This document shows positions 36,457 through 45,349 of a stretch of DNA of 64,000 nt, piece after piece. How positions within the stretch are numbered: position 1 is the stretch's first letter; each line of letters starts with the position of its first letter. The DNA comes from Cryobacterium sp. GrIS_2_6 (lineage in GTDB: Bacteria; Actinomycetota; Actinomycetes; Actinomycetales; Microbacteriaceae). The translations under genes were made by a program, and so were the position numbers. The stretch spans positions 558,001 to 622,000 of the forward strand of contig NZ_JAXCHP010000001.1 in NCBI RefSeq assembly GCF_035984545.1, written 5' to 3'. Below the pieces are notes generated by a model, which was given only the letters and a program-made list of their open reading frames with translations, did not search any database and was not told the origin of the DNA.

Positions 36457-37133
36457 GCCAGCAATGCCCGGTAGGCATCGATGGCCACGGCCGGTGCGCC
36501 GTCCGCGACGACCGTGCCGTCCTCGATGCAGATCACCCTGTCGAAGTCTTCGAGCAGGTCGAGCTGATGGGTGACCACGATCACCTGCTGGGTCATGGCC
36601 CGGAAGAGGTCGGCGATGCGCCGGGAATTGCGGGCGTCCAGGAGTGTTGTCGGCTCGTCGGCCACGACGACCTGCGGCTCGCCGACGAGGACAGCGGCGA
36701 GGGCGAGCAATTGCTTCTGGCCGCCGGAGAGCCGATGCGCCGGATGGGCGGCGTGGCCGCTGAGCCCGAAGCGGTCGAGTGCCGCCTGGGTGCGGCCGGC
36801 GATCTCGGCGGCACTCAGCCCGCGTTTGCGGAGGCTGAACGCGACGTCCTCCTCGACGGTGGGCATCACGATCTGGTTGTCGGGATTGGTGAAGATGAAG
36901 CCGACCCTGCGCCGTACTTCGCGCGCGTTCTTCGCGACGAGGAGCCCGTCGACCGTGACGGTGCCGGCATCCGGTGTGATGAGCCCGTTGATCAGGCGGA
37001 CGAGGGTGGATTTGCCCGAGCCGTTCGCGCCCACGATCCCGATGCGGCGTTCAGCGAGGGTGAGGCTCAGGTCGCGGAGCACGCTGCGGTCCCCGAAGGA
37101 GTGCGACACCCCGTCGAAGACGATCGTGCTCAC
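36453..37133 (-). CDS. bioM: ECF transporter ATPase, biotin type
   Basis: The 226-residue ABC ATPase has Walker A GANGSGKST near residue 36, the Q-loop in FIFTNPDNQIVMPTVEEDVA, the signature LSGGQKQ near 140, Walker B VVVADEPT and the switch His in VVTHQLD. It powers BioY together with the EcfT protein. The start is GTG, 6 nt after the bioY stop, and the end overlaps bioN by 4 nt, so the three genes are one operon. Confidence 0.9.
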   Translation of the reverse strand: MSTIVFDGVSHSFGDRSVLRDLSLTLAERRIGIVGANGSGKSTLVRLINGLITPDAGTVTVDGLLVAKNAREVRRRVGFIFTNPDNQIVMPTVEEDVAFSLRKRGLSAAEIAGRTQAALDRFGLSGHAAHPAHRLSGGQKQLLALAAVLVGEPQVVVADEPTTLLDARNSRRIADLFRAMTQQVIVVTHQLDLLEDFDRVICIEDGTVVADGAPAVAIDAYRALLA

Positions 37134-37139
37134 GGTGGC

Positions 37140-37805
37140 CTACTCGTCCGAGGCCCGGGCCGAGGTCGCGGCCGAGGTCGTGGTCGTGGTCGCGGTAGAG
37201 GTCGTGGTCGCGGACGACGCGGTGACCGCTCGGCGGCGGGGGACGAGCCCCGGGTATGCGCGGTGCACCTGCCGGGCGACGAGCACGGTGACCACGGCCT
37301 TAATCGCGTCTCCGGGCAGGAACTTCGAGGCGTCGATCAGGGCGCCCCAGATCGGGAGGTGCAGGGTGAACGCCGTGACGGGAACGCCGATGGCGTAGAT
37401 CACGACGATGCCGCCGAGCACGGTCGCGCCGAGGGCGGGCCAGAGCGGGTATTTCGGGAGCAGCCGGCCGGTGAGGTACCCGATCACGAGCACGCCGAGG
37501 AGCCAGCCGTAGAGATATCCCGCGGACGGCGAGGTCGTGAACCAGGCGAGGCCGCCACGGCCGCCGGCGAGCAGCGGCAGCCCTGCCGCGGTGAGGGCGA
37601 GGAAGAGCAGCACGGCGAAGAAGCCCTTGCGGGCCCCGAGGACCGCGCCGGTGAGCATCACGCCGAGGGTCTGCAGGGTGATCGGTACCGCGATCACGCC
37701 GAGGGAGAGGGGTCCGGGGACGCCGAGGGCCGCGATCAGCGCGGCGAAGATGGCGATTTGCGCGAGGTCGCGCACGGTCAGGGTTCTGGCGGTCATGGTT
37801 TTCAA
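37140..37805 (-). CDS. bioY: Biotin transporter substrate-binding protein BioY
   Basis: The 221-residue S-component of the ECF biotin importer has six helices, with typical motifs such as TLQTLGVMLTGAVLG and GYLYGWLLGVLVIGYL. The last 20 or so residues form a Thr/Ala/Ser-rich tail encoded by imperfect GTCGTG/GTCGCG repeats, which looks like recent expansion. The upstream gap is 58 nt and shows no obvious biotin-repressor palindrome. A biotin importer suggests partial biotin dependence. Confidence 0.92.
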   Translation of the reverse strand: MKTMTARTLTVRDLAQIAIFAALIAALGVPGPLSLGVIAVPITLQTLGVMLTGAVLGARKGFFAVLLFLALTAAGLPLLAGGRGGLAWFTTSPSAGYLYGWLLGVLVIGYLTGRLLPKYPLWPALGATVLGGIVVIYAIGVPVTAFTLHLPIWGALIDASKFLPGDAIKAVVTVLVARQVHRAYPGLVPRRRAVTASSATTTSTATTTTTSAATSARASDE

Positions 37806-37863
37806 TGTACGAGCAGGGCGGGGGCGGTTTCCAGATGAGACCTACAAAGAATCCGGCGGATCT

Positions 37864-38672
37864 CTATCGGCCGGCGCCGGAAACGGCCGTGGCGGCGGCC
37901 TCGTTGCCCGTCCTGGCAAGCCGGGCGCCCCGATCCTCCATCGCCGTGATCGCATCGGCGGCATCGTCGTAATCTACGCGACCGGCCAGTCCGTCGACGG
38001 GAACCTCCGTGCGGTAACGCAGCACCAGGCCGTCCCGCAACAGGTCGGCCTCGATCGCGGCGACCGTGCCGAGCATCCCGGCATCCGTCGGATCATGGAA
38101 GCCCACCTGGGGAAGCACGAGCAGGGAGGCGTCCACCTCTGTGCCGCCGAAGTACTGGGTGTATGTGCGAGTACTGGGTGTATGTGCGGAGTTCGGCGTT
38201 GAAGCCCCGCTGCTCGATGTCGCTGCGGATCTCGTCTCAGAGGGCGGTCCAGCGTTCGACGGGGCCGTCGACGCCGAATTCGGTACAGCCCCGCACCATC
38301 GGTCGAAGGCCGCCCAGACCACCACGCAGGAGTGGGTGAATTCGCGGGCCGGCCCGCGCACCTCCCAGATGCCCTGGTCCGGCCGGCCGTCACCGTGCGG
38401 CATGAAGTCGAGGACCTCGACACGTCCGGTCGGGGTCGTCCAGACCTGGGCCAGGATAAAGATGCCGTCGACATAGCTGCGCGTGCTCGGTGCAGCGGGG
38501 TCTGCCGGGGCGAGCAGCCAGCGCCCGTGGTCCTCGGTGCCAGGAGCGCGCCGAACATGGATGCGGAGTCGAAGCGCGGCAGGCGGAGCCAGTCGATGCT
38601 TCCGTCACTGCCGACGAGGGCCGCTGAATGGCAGTCGCCGATCAGGGCATATTCCTCGATGTTCAGAGGCAT
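37864..38672 (-). pseudogene. GH15 glucosidase with large internal deletion and frameshifts
   Basis: The gene begins normally ([20 protein letters not shown], then [20 protein letters not shown]). After a first frame shift it reaches [13 protein letters not shown]. From there it jumps directly to [18 protein letters not shown], skipping about 240 residues with the first half of the barrel. A 19-bp tandem duplication (38151-38188) and other indels break the rest ([21 protein letters not shown] still readable). It stops in a shifted tail at 37864. With 4291-5649 it is the second ruined GH15 gene in the window. Confidence 0.85.
38151..38188. repeat. 19-bp tandem duplication inside the GH15 pseudogene
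   Basis: The unit AGTACTGGGTGTATGTGCG occurs twice head to tail. Since 19 is not a multiple of three, it shifts the reading frame. It is probably a replication-slippage event. Confidence 0.9.
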
Positions 38673-38745
38673 GCAGACATCCTGTCACCGCGCGGCCGTC
38701 CTCCGGCCGTGAGCGGATGCCCGGGCCAGGACCCGGAGGAAAGCC

Positions 38746-39177
38746 TCAGGCGACGAGGCGGGCGCGTTCTGCGGGTTCGACAGCGGTGTACCCCGGGCGC
38801 GGCACGGCCGAGACGAAACGTTCCGCTTGCGGGGCTGCCGGCTTGCGGGCCGCAGCATCCGGTTCGGCCCAGACAGTGATGGGGGCGGGGGTGAACGACA
38901 GTGCCGCCGGTTCGCCGACGGACTCGCCGCGCAGTTCCGAGGTGGCGGTGCGGAGCGCGGATGTCAGGGAGGCGGCCACCTGGCGGGCCTTGAGACCGTG
39001 GAAGATCACGTCGGTGTCCGCGGGGCTGCGCGGAACGAGGGTCCAGAGCCCCTGCTCGCCGATCAGCCGCGAGAGCTCGCCGTGGAAGAGGTCGAACACC
39101 TCGTCGTCGCTGAGCTCGGGGGTGGGCAGCACCGGTACCGGAATAGAAGGCGCGGCACGACGTCGTCGACCAAACAT
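38746..39177 (-). CDS. Hypothetical protein, actinobacterial
   Basis: The 143-residue soluble protein starts MFGRRRRAAPSIPVPVLPTP and has a helical N-terminal half (ELSDDEVFDLFHGELSRLIG) followed by a beta-rich middle (LWTLVPRSPADTDVIFH). No membrane segment or known motif is seen. AGGGGC before the ATG supports the start; longer upstream frame is open but unlikely. I do not recognise the family, though the composition is that of a genuine protein. Confidence 0.6.
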   Translation of the reverse strand: MFGRRRRAAPSIPVPVLPTPELSDDEVFDLFHGELSRLIGEQGLWTLVPRSPADTDVIFHGLKARQVAASLTSALRTATSELRGESVGEPAALSFTPAPITVWAEPDAAARKPAAPQAERFVSAVPRPGYTAVEPAERARLVA

Positions 39178-39289
39178 CGGGAGCCCCTTTCGATCGAAAG
39201 CTCTTTCTGCTATCAGTGTGGCGGCCCCGGGCATGATTGAGCCGCGGACACGCCGGTCAATCGCGAGTCCGGGTGGGAAGCCGGGTTTT

Positions 39290-39478
39290 CTAGCTGTCGA
39301 TTTGCCGTCCATCGGCATCTTTGACGATGGTGCCTATGGCGACGGCTGCGCTCAGCGCCCAGCCGATCCACATGAGCACCAATCGCCAGTCGCGCGGTCC
39401 GCGCCGGGTGGCCTGCAGGATGTTCCAACCGCCGGCGACGACGCCGAGCATCGCGCTGCTGAAGATGAATTTTCGCAT
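39290..39478 (-). CDS. Small membrane protein, hypothetical
   Basis: The 62-residue frame starts at an ATG preceded by GGAGG and encodes two short hydrophobic helices (about 4-20 and 34-50) joined by a basic loop (QATRRGPRDWR). Small proteins of this shape are common in actinobacteria and have no known role. It reads away from the TetR gene, sharing its upstream region. Confidence 0.6.
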   Translation of the reverse strand: MRKFIFSSAMLGVVAGGWNILQATRRGPRDWRLVLMWIGWALSAAVAIGTIVKDADGRQIDS

Positions 39479-39588
39479 GGGTCCTCCGAGGACCACGGTA
39501 CCCGGATCGGGACCGGGGCGCGTGCCGCTCGGTCCCAGGCATCCGGCATGTTTCCGTCGGGTAAACAAGCTGACCGACCGTGCAGGAA

Positions 39589-39617
39589 CTGACCGATCGG
39601 TCAGGTAAGGTAGTCCA
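39589..39617 (+). promoter_or_regulatory. TetR operator and leaderless promoter
   Basis: The perfect 16-bp palindrome CTGACCGATCGGTCAG (39589-39604) lies next to a -10-like TAAGGT (39606-39611), which ends 6 nt before the GTG start of the TetR gene. A half copy, CTGACCGACCG, lies at 39570-39580. The position predicts self-repression by the TetR protein, and the transcript would start at or next to the start codon. Confidence 0.75.
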
Positions 39618-40256
39618 GTGCAGATCGAACCGGAAGACCTCGTCCCCGCAGCGGCCGCGCCCGCGACCGCGACCGTCCGCCCCGGCGCTGGAGCCGAACT
39701 GCGGGTCATGGCGCTCCAGCAGTTCGCCGCCGTCGGGTTCGCCGGTACCTCCCTGCAGCAGATCGCAGCATCCGCCGGGTACTCGAAATCGAGTGTGCTC
39801 TACCATTTCGCCTCGAAGGACGCCCTCCTCGGCGAGGTGCTGACCCCGGCCATCGAACGCCTCGAGGCCATCCTCGGCGGGTTCACGTCGACCTCGGAGA
39901 ACGCGGCCTCGCGGCACCGGTTCATCGAGGACTTCGTCGACTTCCTGCTCCAGTACCGGCTCGAAGTGCATGTCCTGATCAACCAGGCCCAGTCCCTCAA
40001 GGGCATCGCCGTGATCGATCGGGCCAGGGCCCTGATCGTGCGCCTCGGCGACGCCCTCTGCCAGGAGCACGCCACGACCATCGACCGGATGCGCTTCGGT
40101 GTCGCGCTCGGCGGCGCCGCGTACTCCCTCGTCGCCGGCCTGACGTTCTTCGACGAGGACATCACGCCGTCCGATGATCTCCGGCCCGCCCTCATCACCC
40201 TCCTCTCCGAGCTCCTCGCCCCCGTCGCCGTCCGCACCACCCAGTCCAGGAAGTAA
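39618..40256 (+). CDS. TetR-family repressor of the MMPL/YhgE cassette
   Basis: The 212-residue protein has a helix-turn-helix at about residues 27-70, seen as ALQQFAAVGFAGTSLQQIAA followed by AGYSKSSVLYHFASKDALL. The C-terminal ligand domain is helical with no recognised pocket. It lies 5 nt before the MMPL gene, so the three genes form one operon headed by a palindromic operator. From context it probably derepresses the exporters when a toxic or lipid-like molecule binds. Confidence 0.85.
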   Translation: MQIEPEDLVPAAAAPATATVRPGAGAELRVMALQQFAAVGFAGTSLQQIAASAGYSKSSVLYHFASKDALLGEVLTPAIERLEAILGGFTSTSENAASRHRFIEDFVDFLLQYRLEVHVLINQAQSLKGIAVIDRARALIVRLGDALCQEHATTIDRMRFGVALGGAAYSLVAGLTFFDEDITPSDDLRPALITLLSELLAPVAVRTTQSRK

Positions 40257-40261
40257 TCACA

Positions 40262-43200
40262 ATGGCAACCCTTCTGTATCGGATCGGCTACTTCGCCTAC
40301 AAGCGCGCGTGGCTCGTCATCGGCGTCTGGGCACTCCTCCTCCTCGGGATCCTCGGCGGCGGCATCGCCCTCGGCGGCAAGACCGCCGAGTCCTTCGCGA
40401 TCCCAGGCACCGAATCGCAGGACGCGATCGACCAGCTCGCCGCCGTTTTCCCCCAGGCGGCCGGAGCCTCGGTGCAGGTCGTCTACAGGACCCCGGACGG
40501 GGCATCCGTCAATACGGAGCCGTACAAGACGGCCATCACCGACATGGCGACCGAACTCGAGGCCGTTCCCGGCGTTGTGTCCGTGATCACCCCGTATTCC
40601 GACTACGCCTCGAGTGCCATCTCGACGGACGAGGCGACCGCGCGCAGCGTCGTTCAACTCGACGGTCCATCCGCGGATGTGACAGACGCGACCCTCAACG
40701 CCGTCACGGCGACGGCCGCGATCGCGGAGAAGGTCGGTCTCGAGGTCGCCTTCGGCGGCCAGGCCTTCTCGTCCAACAGCTTCGGCATCACCATCACCGA
40801 GGTGTTCGGCCTCCTCTTCGCCGGGGTCGTGCTGCTGATCACCTTCGGCTCGCTGGCATCGGCAGGGATGCCCCTGCTGATGGCGCTCATCGGCGTCGGC
40901 GAGGCCATCGGCGGCATCACCGCGATCTCCGCGTTCGTGCCCGTCTCGAGCACCGCACCGATGCTCGCAATGATGCTCGGGCTCGCGGTCGGCATCGACT
41001 ACTCACTCTTCATCCTGTCCAGGCACCGGACCCAGCTCGCCAGGGGCGTAGAGCCGCGGGAATCGGCATCGACGAGCGTGGCCACCGCCGGGAGCGCGGT
41101 CGTCTTCGCCGGGCTCACCGTCATCATCGCCCTGCTCGGACTGCTCGTCGTCGGAATCCCGTTCCTGAGCGTGATGGGTGTGGGAGCCGCGGTCGCCGTC
41201 TTCATCGCCATTCTCGTCGCGATCACCCTCTTGCCCGCGATTCTCGGCCTCGCCAAGGGCCGTCTCACCCCGAAACCCGGCGGGCGCGCTTACAACCGGG
41301 CGACCACGCCGGACACCGGCCGGCCCACGATGGGCCGCAGATGGGTCGGCCTCGTGATGAAGGCACCGATCGTCGCCGTCATCCTCGTCGTCGGAATCCT
41401 CGGCACCCTCGCGATCCCCGCGCTCAGCCTCGACCTCAACCTTCCGGACGGAGCGTCCGAGCCGGTCGACTCGACCCAGCACAAGGCGTTCACCATGATC
41501 GAGGAGGGCTTCGGTCCCGGCTACAACGGCCCGCTCATCGTGGTCGTCGACATCACCCAGACCACGAACATCTTCCCTGACCTCGAGACGATCAGCGCCA
41601 AGCTGCGTACGCTGCCCGACGTCGCCTTCGTCGGCAAGGGCACCCCGAACGCCACCGTCGACACCGCGATCATCCAGGTGATGCCGAACAGTGCGCCGAA
41701 CGACCCCAAGACCAAGGATCTCGTCCAGGCCATCCGCGACCTCGCGCCGGGGATCGACTCCGAACTCGGGACTCCCGTCACGGTGACGGGAGCGACGGCC
41801 GTGTCGATCGACATCTCGAACCGGCTGAGCAACGCCCTCATCCCGTTCGCGCTCATCGTCGTCGGGCTCTCAATCATCCTGCTGACGATGGTGTTCCGCT
41901 CCGTCTTCGTTCCGGTCAAGGCCGCGATCGGGTTCCTGCTCTCTGTCTTCGCCTCGATCGGTGCGACCGTCGCGATCTTCCAGTGGGGATGGTTCGCCGC
42001 CCTGCTCGGGGTGAGCACGCCCGGTCCGATCCTGAGCTTCCTGCCGATCCTGCTGATGGCCGTGCTCTTCGGACTGGCCATGGACTACGAGGTCTTCCTC
42101 GTCTCAGGGATGCGTGAGGAGTACGTCAAGAACAACGACCCGCGCCAGGCCGTCGTTTACGGATTCGCACACGCCGCCCGCGTCGTCACGGCGGCGGCAC
42201 TCATCATGTTCTTCGTCTTCTTCGCCTTCGTGCCCGACGGCACCGGGGCGATCAAGGGCATCGCATTCGCCCTGGCCGTCGGCGTGTTCCTCGACGCCTT
42301 CCTGGTTCGGATGACACTCGTGCCGGCAGCGATGGCCCTCGCAGGCCGGACGGCGTGGTGGCTGCCGCGCTGGCTCGACCGCCTGCTCCCCAACGTCGAC
42401 ATCGAGGGCGAGGGTCTCCGCCACCACATGCTCGACAGCCACTGGGCGAAGGCCCAGGACGGCGCCATCACGGCGGACGACGCCGTCTTCGGCCTGCTGG
42501 GCAGCACGATCGGCCCGCTCACCGTTTCCGTGCCGACCGGATCGGTGCTGGTCCTCACCGGGACCACCGCCCATCGCCGGGTCGTCGCCGCGACGCTCGC
42601 CGGCCGTCTCGACCCGGTCTCCGGCCGGCTCCAGGTGCTCAGCTACCCGTTGCCCTCCGAACGCGGCCGCGCATTGCGCGTCGTCGCGCTCGCCGACGTC
42701 GGCGACAGTCGCGACAACGGCCTGACCATCGGCGAACTGCTCGCCGAGCGGCTCGACCTCACCCAGCCACGGTTCCGCTCCCGCAGCCGGCGCGGTCAGC
42801 TCGACGGCTGGATCGGACGGATCAACCGTGCCATCGCCGACGACCGTGCCCCGGTCGCACCCCTCACCGCGGATACCCTGGTGTCTTCCCTCTCCGCCGT
42901 GTCCCGTGCCGCGGTCCTCGTCGCGGCGGCGCTGGCCGAGCGTCCTGGCGTCGTCGTCATCGACCTGGGCGAAGGACTCCCCGCCGATCCCGCAGGACTC
43001 AGCATCGGTGTCGTGGTTGCGACGCTCGCCCCCGCCGACACCACGCTCATCATCGCGGCGGCGTCGCAGCATCCGCTCACCGCAGCCGGGCGGGCCGTGC
43101 TGGTCGTCGACCTCGAAACGCTCGAGCCCGTCGAACCGGCAGGTCCCGCCGCCAGCGGAGCTCTCGGCGGATACCCACCCCTCGACCCGGAGCCGCGTCA

Positions 43201-43285
43201 TGCGACCCGGCCAACCGACACCCTCGACCCCCGCGACGCCGTCTTCGGCGCCGACGCCCTGGATGGAAAGGCCGCACTGCGATGA
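40262..43285 (+). CDS. MMPL-family transporter fused to a degenerate ABC-ATPase-like domain
   Basis: Residues 1-700 form an RND/MMPL transporter with two halves of six helices. Each half has a large extracellular loop, and the helix-4 type motifs GLAVGIDYSLFILSRHR and GLAMDYEVFLVSGMREEY provide the proton-relay Asp-Tyr pairs. Residues about 720-1007 are soluble and follow an ABC ATPase outline. The Walker A position has LTGTTAHRRVVAATLAGRL (no GKS/T), then a DPVSGRLQV strand, a degenerate signature (SSLSAVSRAAVLVAAALAE) and a Walker-B-like VVVIDLGEGLP. The pump part is normal for exporters of lipids or drugs. The ATPase part probably does not hydrolyse ATP. It overlaps yhgE by 4 nt. Confidence 0.85.
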   Translation: MATLLYRIGYFAYKRAWLVIGVWALLLLGILGGGIALGGKTAESFAIPGTESQDAIDQLAAVFPQAAGASVQVVYRTPDGASVNTEPYKTAITDMATELEAVPGVVSVITPYSDYASSAISTDEATARSVVQLDGPSADVTDATLNAVTATAAIAEKVGLEVAFGGQAFSSNSFGITITEVFGLLFAGVVLLITFGSLASAGMPLLMALIGVGEAIGGITAISAFVPVSSTAPMLAMMLGLAVGIDYSLFILSRHRTQLARGVEPRESASTSVATAGSAVVFAGLTVIIALLGLLVVGIPFLSVMGVGAAVAVFIAILVAITLLPAILGLAKGRLTPKPGGRAYNRATTPDTGRPTMGRRWVGLVMKAPIVAVILVVGILGTLAIPALSLDLNLPDGASEPVDSTQHKAFTMIEEGFGPGYNGPLIVVVDITQTTNIFPDLETISAKLRTLPDVAFVGKGTPNATVDTAIIQVMPNSAPNDPKTKDLVQAIRDLAPGIDSELGTPVTVTGATAVSIDISNRLSNALIPFALIVVGLSIILLTMVFRSVFVPVKAAIGFLLSVFASIGATVAIFQWGWFAALLGVSTPGPILSFLPILLMAVLFGLAMDYEVFLVSGMREEYVKNNDPRQAVVYGFAHAARVVTAAALIMFFVFFAFVPDGTGAIKGIAFALAVGVFLDAFLVRMTLVPAAMALAGRTAWWLPRWLDRLLPNVDIEGEGLRHHMLDSHWAKAQDGAITADDAVFGLLGSTIGPLTVSVPTGSVLVLTGTTAHRRVVAATLAGRLDPVSGRLQVLSYPLPSERGRALRVVALADVGDSRDNGLTIGELLAERLDLTQPRFRSRSRRGQLDGWIGRINRAIADDRAPVAPLTADTLVSSLSAVSRAAVLVAAALAERPGVVVIDLGEGLPADPAGLSIGVVVATLAPADTTLIIAAASQHPLTAAGRAVLVVDLETLEPVEPAGPAASGALGGYPPLDPEPRHATRPTDTLDPRDAVFGADALDGKAALR

Positions 43286-45279
43286 GCACCAGGCTCGAAC
43301 GACTCTTCAGCCGCACGCCGGGACAGCGCCGCTGGACCCTCGGCACCGTACTCGCCGGACTGATCGTGGTACCGCTCGCGGTCGCAGGCGTCTTCGCCGG
43401 CGCGCTCGCGACCGCCGACCAGCGGCTCGACACCCTGCCAGCGATCGTCGTCAACAACGACACCTTCGTGACGACAACGGCCGCGGACGGCACGAAGCAG
43501 ACCGTGCTCGCCGGGCGCCTGCTCGTGACCGAGCTCACCGCCCCGGCCTCGTCACGGACGGCGTCGACCGGATTCGCCTGGACGATCTCCAATTCCGCGG
43601 ACGCTGCGGCGGCCCTCGCCTCCGGCAAGGCATACGCGGTGCTCACCATCCCCGCAGACTTCTCCAAGTCGATCACCTCGATCGGCACCGCAGCGCCGAC
43701 CCAGGCCGAGCTCGCCATTCGCACCGACGACGCGCATTCCTATCTCGCCGGAACAGTCGCAGGGACGGTCGGTTCCGCGATGACGGGCGTCTTCGGCCGA
43801 CAGATCACCACCCAGTACCTGAGCGGCCTGTATGCCGGCCTGTCAACGCTCGGCGGCTCGCTGACGACGGCAGCGGATGGCGCCGGCCAGGTCTCAACGG
43901 GCGTCACCGGAGTGGCTACCGGCCTCGATTCCCTCTCCGGGGGCGCGGTCTCCGCGGCCACAGGCGCGGCGTCCGCCGCGACAGGAGCCTCGAGCTTCGC
44001 GACCGGCGTCACCGCGTACACGAACGGGGTGGATGCGCTCGGTACGGGCCTCGGCAAGCTCAACACCGGCACGGCAGGGCTCAGCGCCCTCAGCAGCGGC
44101 GTCGCCCAGTACACCGGGGGGGTCACGCAGGCGGCAACCGGGTTCACCAAGGTCTCGGCGGGCTTCACGACGCTGGCAGGCCAGTTCGCCGGGGTCGCCG
44201 CGGCGATCAAGGCGGACCCCGCAAACGCCGATGCATACATCGCCCAGTACCAGGCCGGACTCGACAAGTACCAGGCCGGACTGACCCAGTTCCAGGGCGG
44301 ACTCGACACCCTCTCGACCGAGGGCGCCGGACTCAGTCAGCAGACGACATCCGCCCTCACCGGAGTGCAGGTCGGCGTGGCGCAGAGCGCGACAGGGGCC
44401 GCGAAGCTCGCAGCCGGTTCCGCATCGTTGCGGACGGGCGCGACCGGCCTCGCCTCCGGCGTCTCGAGCCTCTCGAGCGGCGTCTCCCAACTCGCAACGG
44501 GGACCGCCGCCGCGGCCACGGGGGTGCATCAGCTCGAGACGGGCGCGAGCCAGCTCGCGACCGGGCTCGCGTCCGGAGCCGAGAGCGCGAAGAAGCTGAA
44601 CCAGGATGACCCTGCGCAGTCGGCTTCGGTCGTTTCCGAGCCCGTCGCCATCACAACGAGCCGCGACAATCCGATCACCACGATCGGCCCGCTCCTCGGG
44701 ATGGTCTTCGTGCCGGTCGGGCTCTGGATCGGCGCGCTCGCGATCTTCCTCGTGATGCGTCCGGTCACGAGCACCGCTCTCGCGTCGACGGCCTCGACAC
44801 GGCGCCTCGTCTCGCGTGGATTCGGCCGGGCATTCGGCCTCGCCGCAGCCCAGGCGGTCGTCGTCGTCGCGCTGCTGCACGCCTCGCTCGGCGTGACCTG
44901 GACCCTGCTCCCGGCGACGCTGGGCTTCGCGGTTTTCCTCGCGTTCGTCTTCGTCGCGGTGCACCAGTTCCTCACCGTGGCGTTCGGGAGGGTCGGCATC
45001 GTGGTGTCCCTCGTGCTCCTCGCCCTGCAACTCACCGCGGTCGGCGGACTGTACCCGATCGAGCTCGTCTCGGCGCCGTTCCAGGCGATCAGCCCGTTCC
45101 TGCCGCTCACCTGGGCCGTGCGCGGCATGCAGGGGATCGTCTCCGGCGAGGGAGCAGGCGCGCTCGATGCCGTGGGCATCCTGTTGCTCTTCGCGGTGGT
45201 CAGCATCGGCCTGACGTTCTGGGCCGTGGCCGCCAAACGCGGGCCCCGCTCCTTCGCACTGGCCCTCGCCCGCGGCTGA
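43282..45279 (+). CDS. YhgE/Pip-family membrane protein
   Basis: The 665-residue protein has one N-terminal helix (about 18-40), a long extracellular region of Ala/Gly/Thr/Ser-rich heptad-like repeats (about 190-445), and five or six C-terminal helices (about 470-655) of ABC-2 permease type. The LPAIVVNNDTF segment after the first helix is typical of the family. Members relate to phage-infection protein Pip and ESX/lipoprotein-like export, and in actinobacteria they often sit beside an ATPase and an MMPL pump. The ATGA overlap means tight coupling to the MMPL gene. Confidence 0.85.
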   Translation: MSTRLERLFSRTPGQRRWTLGTVLAGLIVVPLAVAGVFAGALATADQRLDTLPAIVVNNDTFVTTTAADGTKQTVLAGRLLVTELTAPASSRTASTGFAWTISNSADAAAALASGKAYAVLTIPADFSKSITSIGTAAPTQAELAIRTDDAHSYLAGTVAGTVGSAMTGVFGRQITTQYLSGLYAGLSTLGGSLTTAADGAGQVSTGVTGVATGLDSLSGGAVSAATGAASAATGASSFATGVTAYTNGVDALGTGLGKLNTGTAGLSALSSGVAQYTGGVTQAATGFTKVSAGFTTLAGQFAGVAAAIKADPANADAYIAQYQAGLDKYQAGLTQFQGGLDTLSTEGAGLSQQTTSALTGVQVGVAQSATGAAKLAAGSASLRTGATGLASGVSSLSSGVSQLATGTAAAATGVHQLETGASQLATGLASGAESAKKLNQDDPAQSASVVSEPVAITTSRDNPITTIGPLLGMVFVPVGLWIGALAIFLVMRPVTSTALASTASTRRLVSRGFGRAFGLAAAQAVVVVALLHASLGVTWTLLPATLGFAVFLAFVFVAVHQFLTVAFGRVGIVVSLVLLALQLTAVGGLYPIELVSAPFQAISPFLPLTWAVRGMQGIVSGEGAGALDAVGILLLFAVVSIGLTFWAVAAKRGPRSFALALARG

Positions 45280-45300
45280 CGCACCAACGTCCTCCGCGAG

Positions 45301-45349
45301 AGCGGGTGAAACGTCGGTTTGAGCGGATCAGACCGACGATTCACCCGCT
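45301..45349. terminator. Bidirectional terminator between yhgE and the isomerase gene
   Basis: Two 18-nt arms (AGCGGGTGAAACGTCGGT and its reverse complement with one mismatch) flank a 13-nt loop. It lies 21 nt past the yhgE stop and overlaps the last codons of the convergent isomerase gene, so it can end both transcripts. Confidence 0.75.

Noticed and set aside
37140-37220. Repeat array or CRISPR-like element at the bioY 3' end
   Set aside because: The GTCGTG/GTCGCG repeats are short, coding and in frame with a Thr/Ala tail; no spacers are present.
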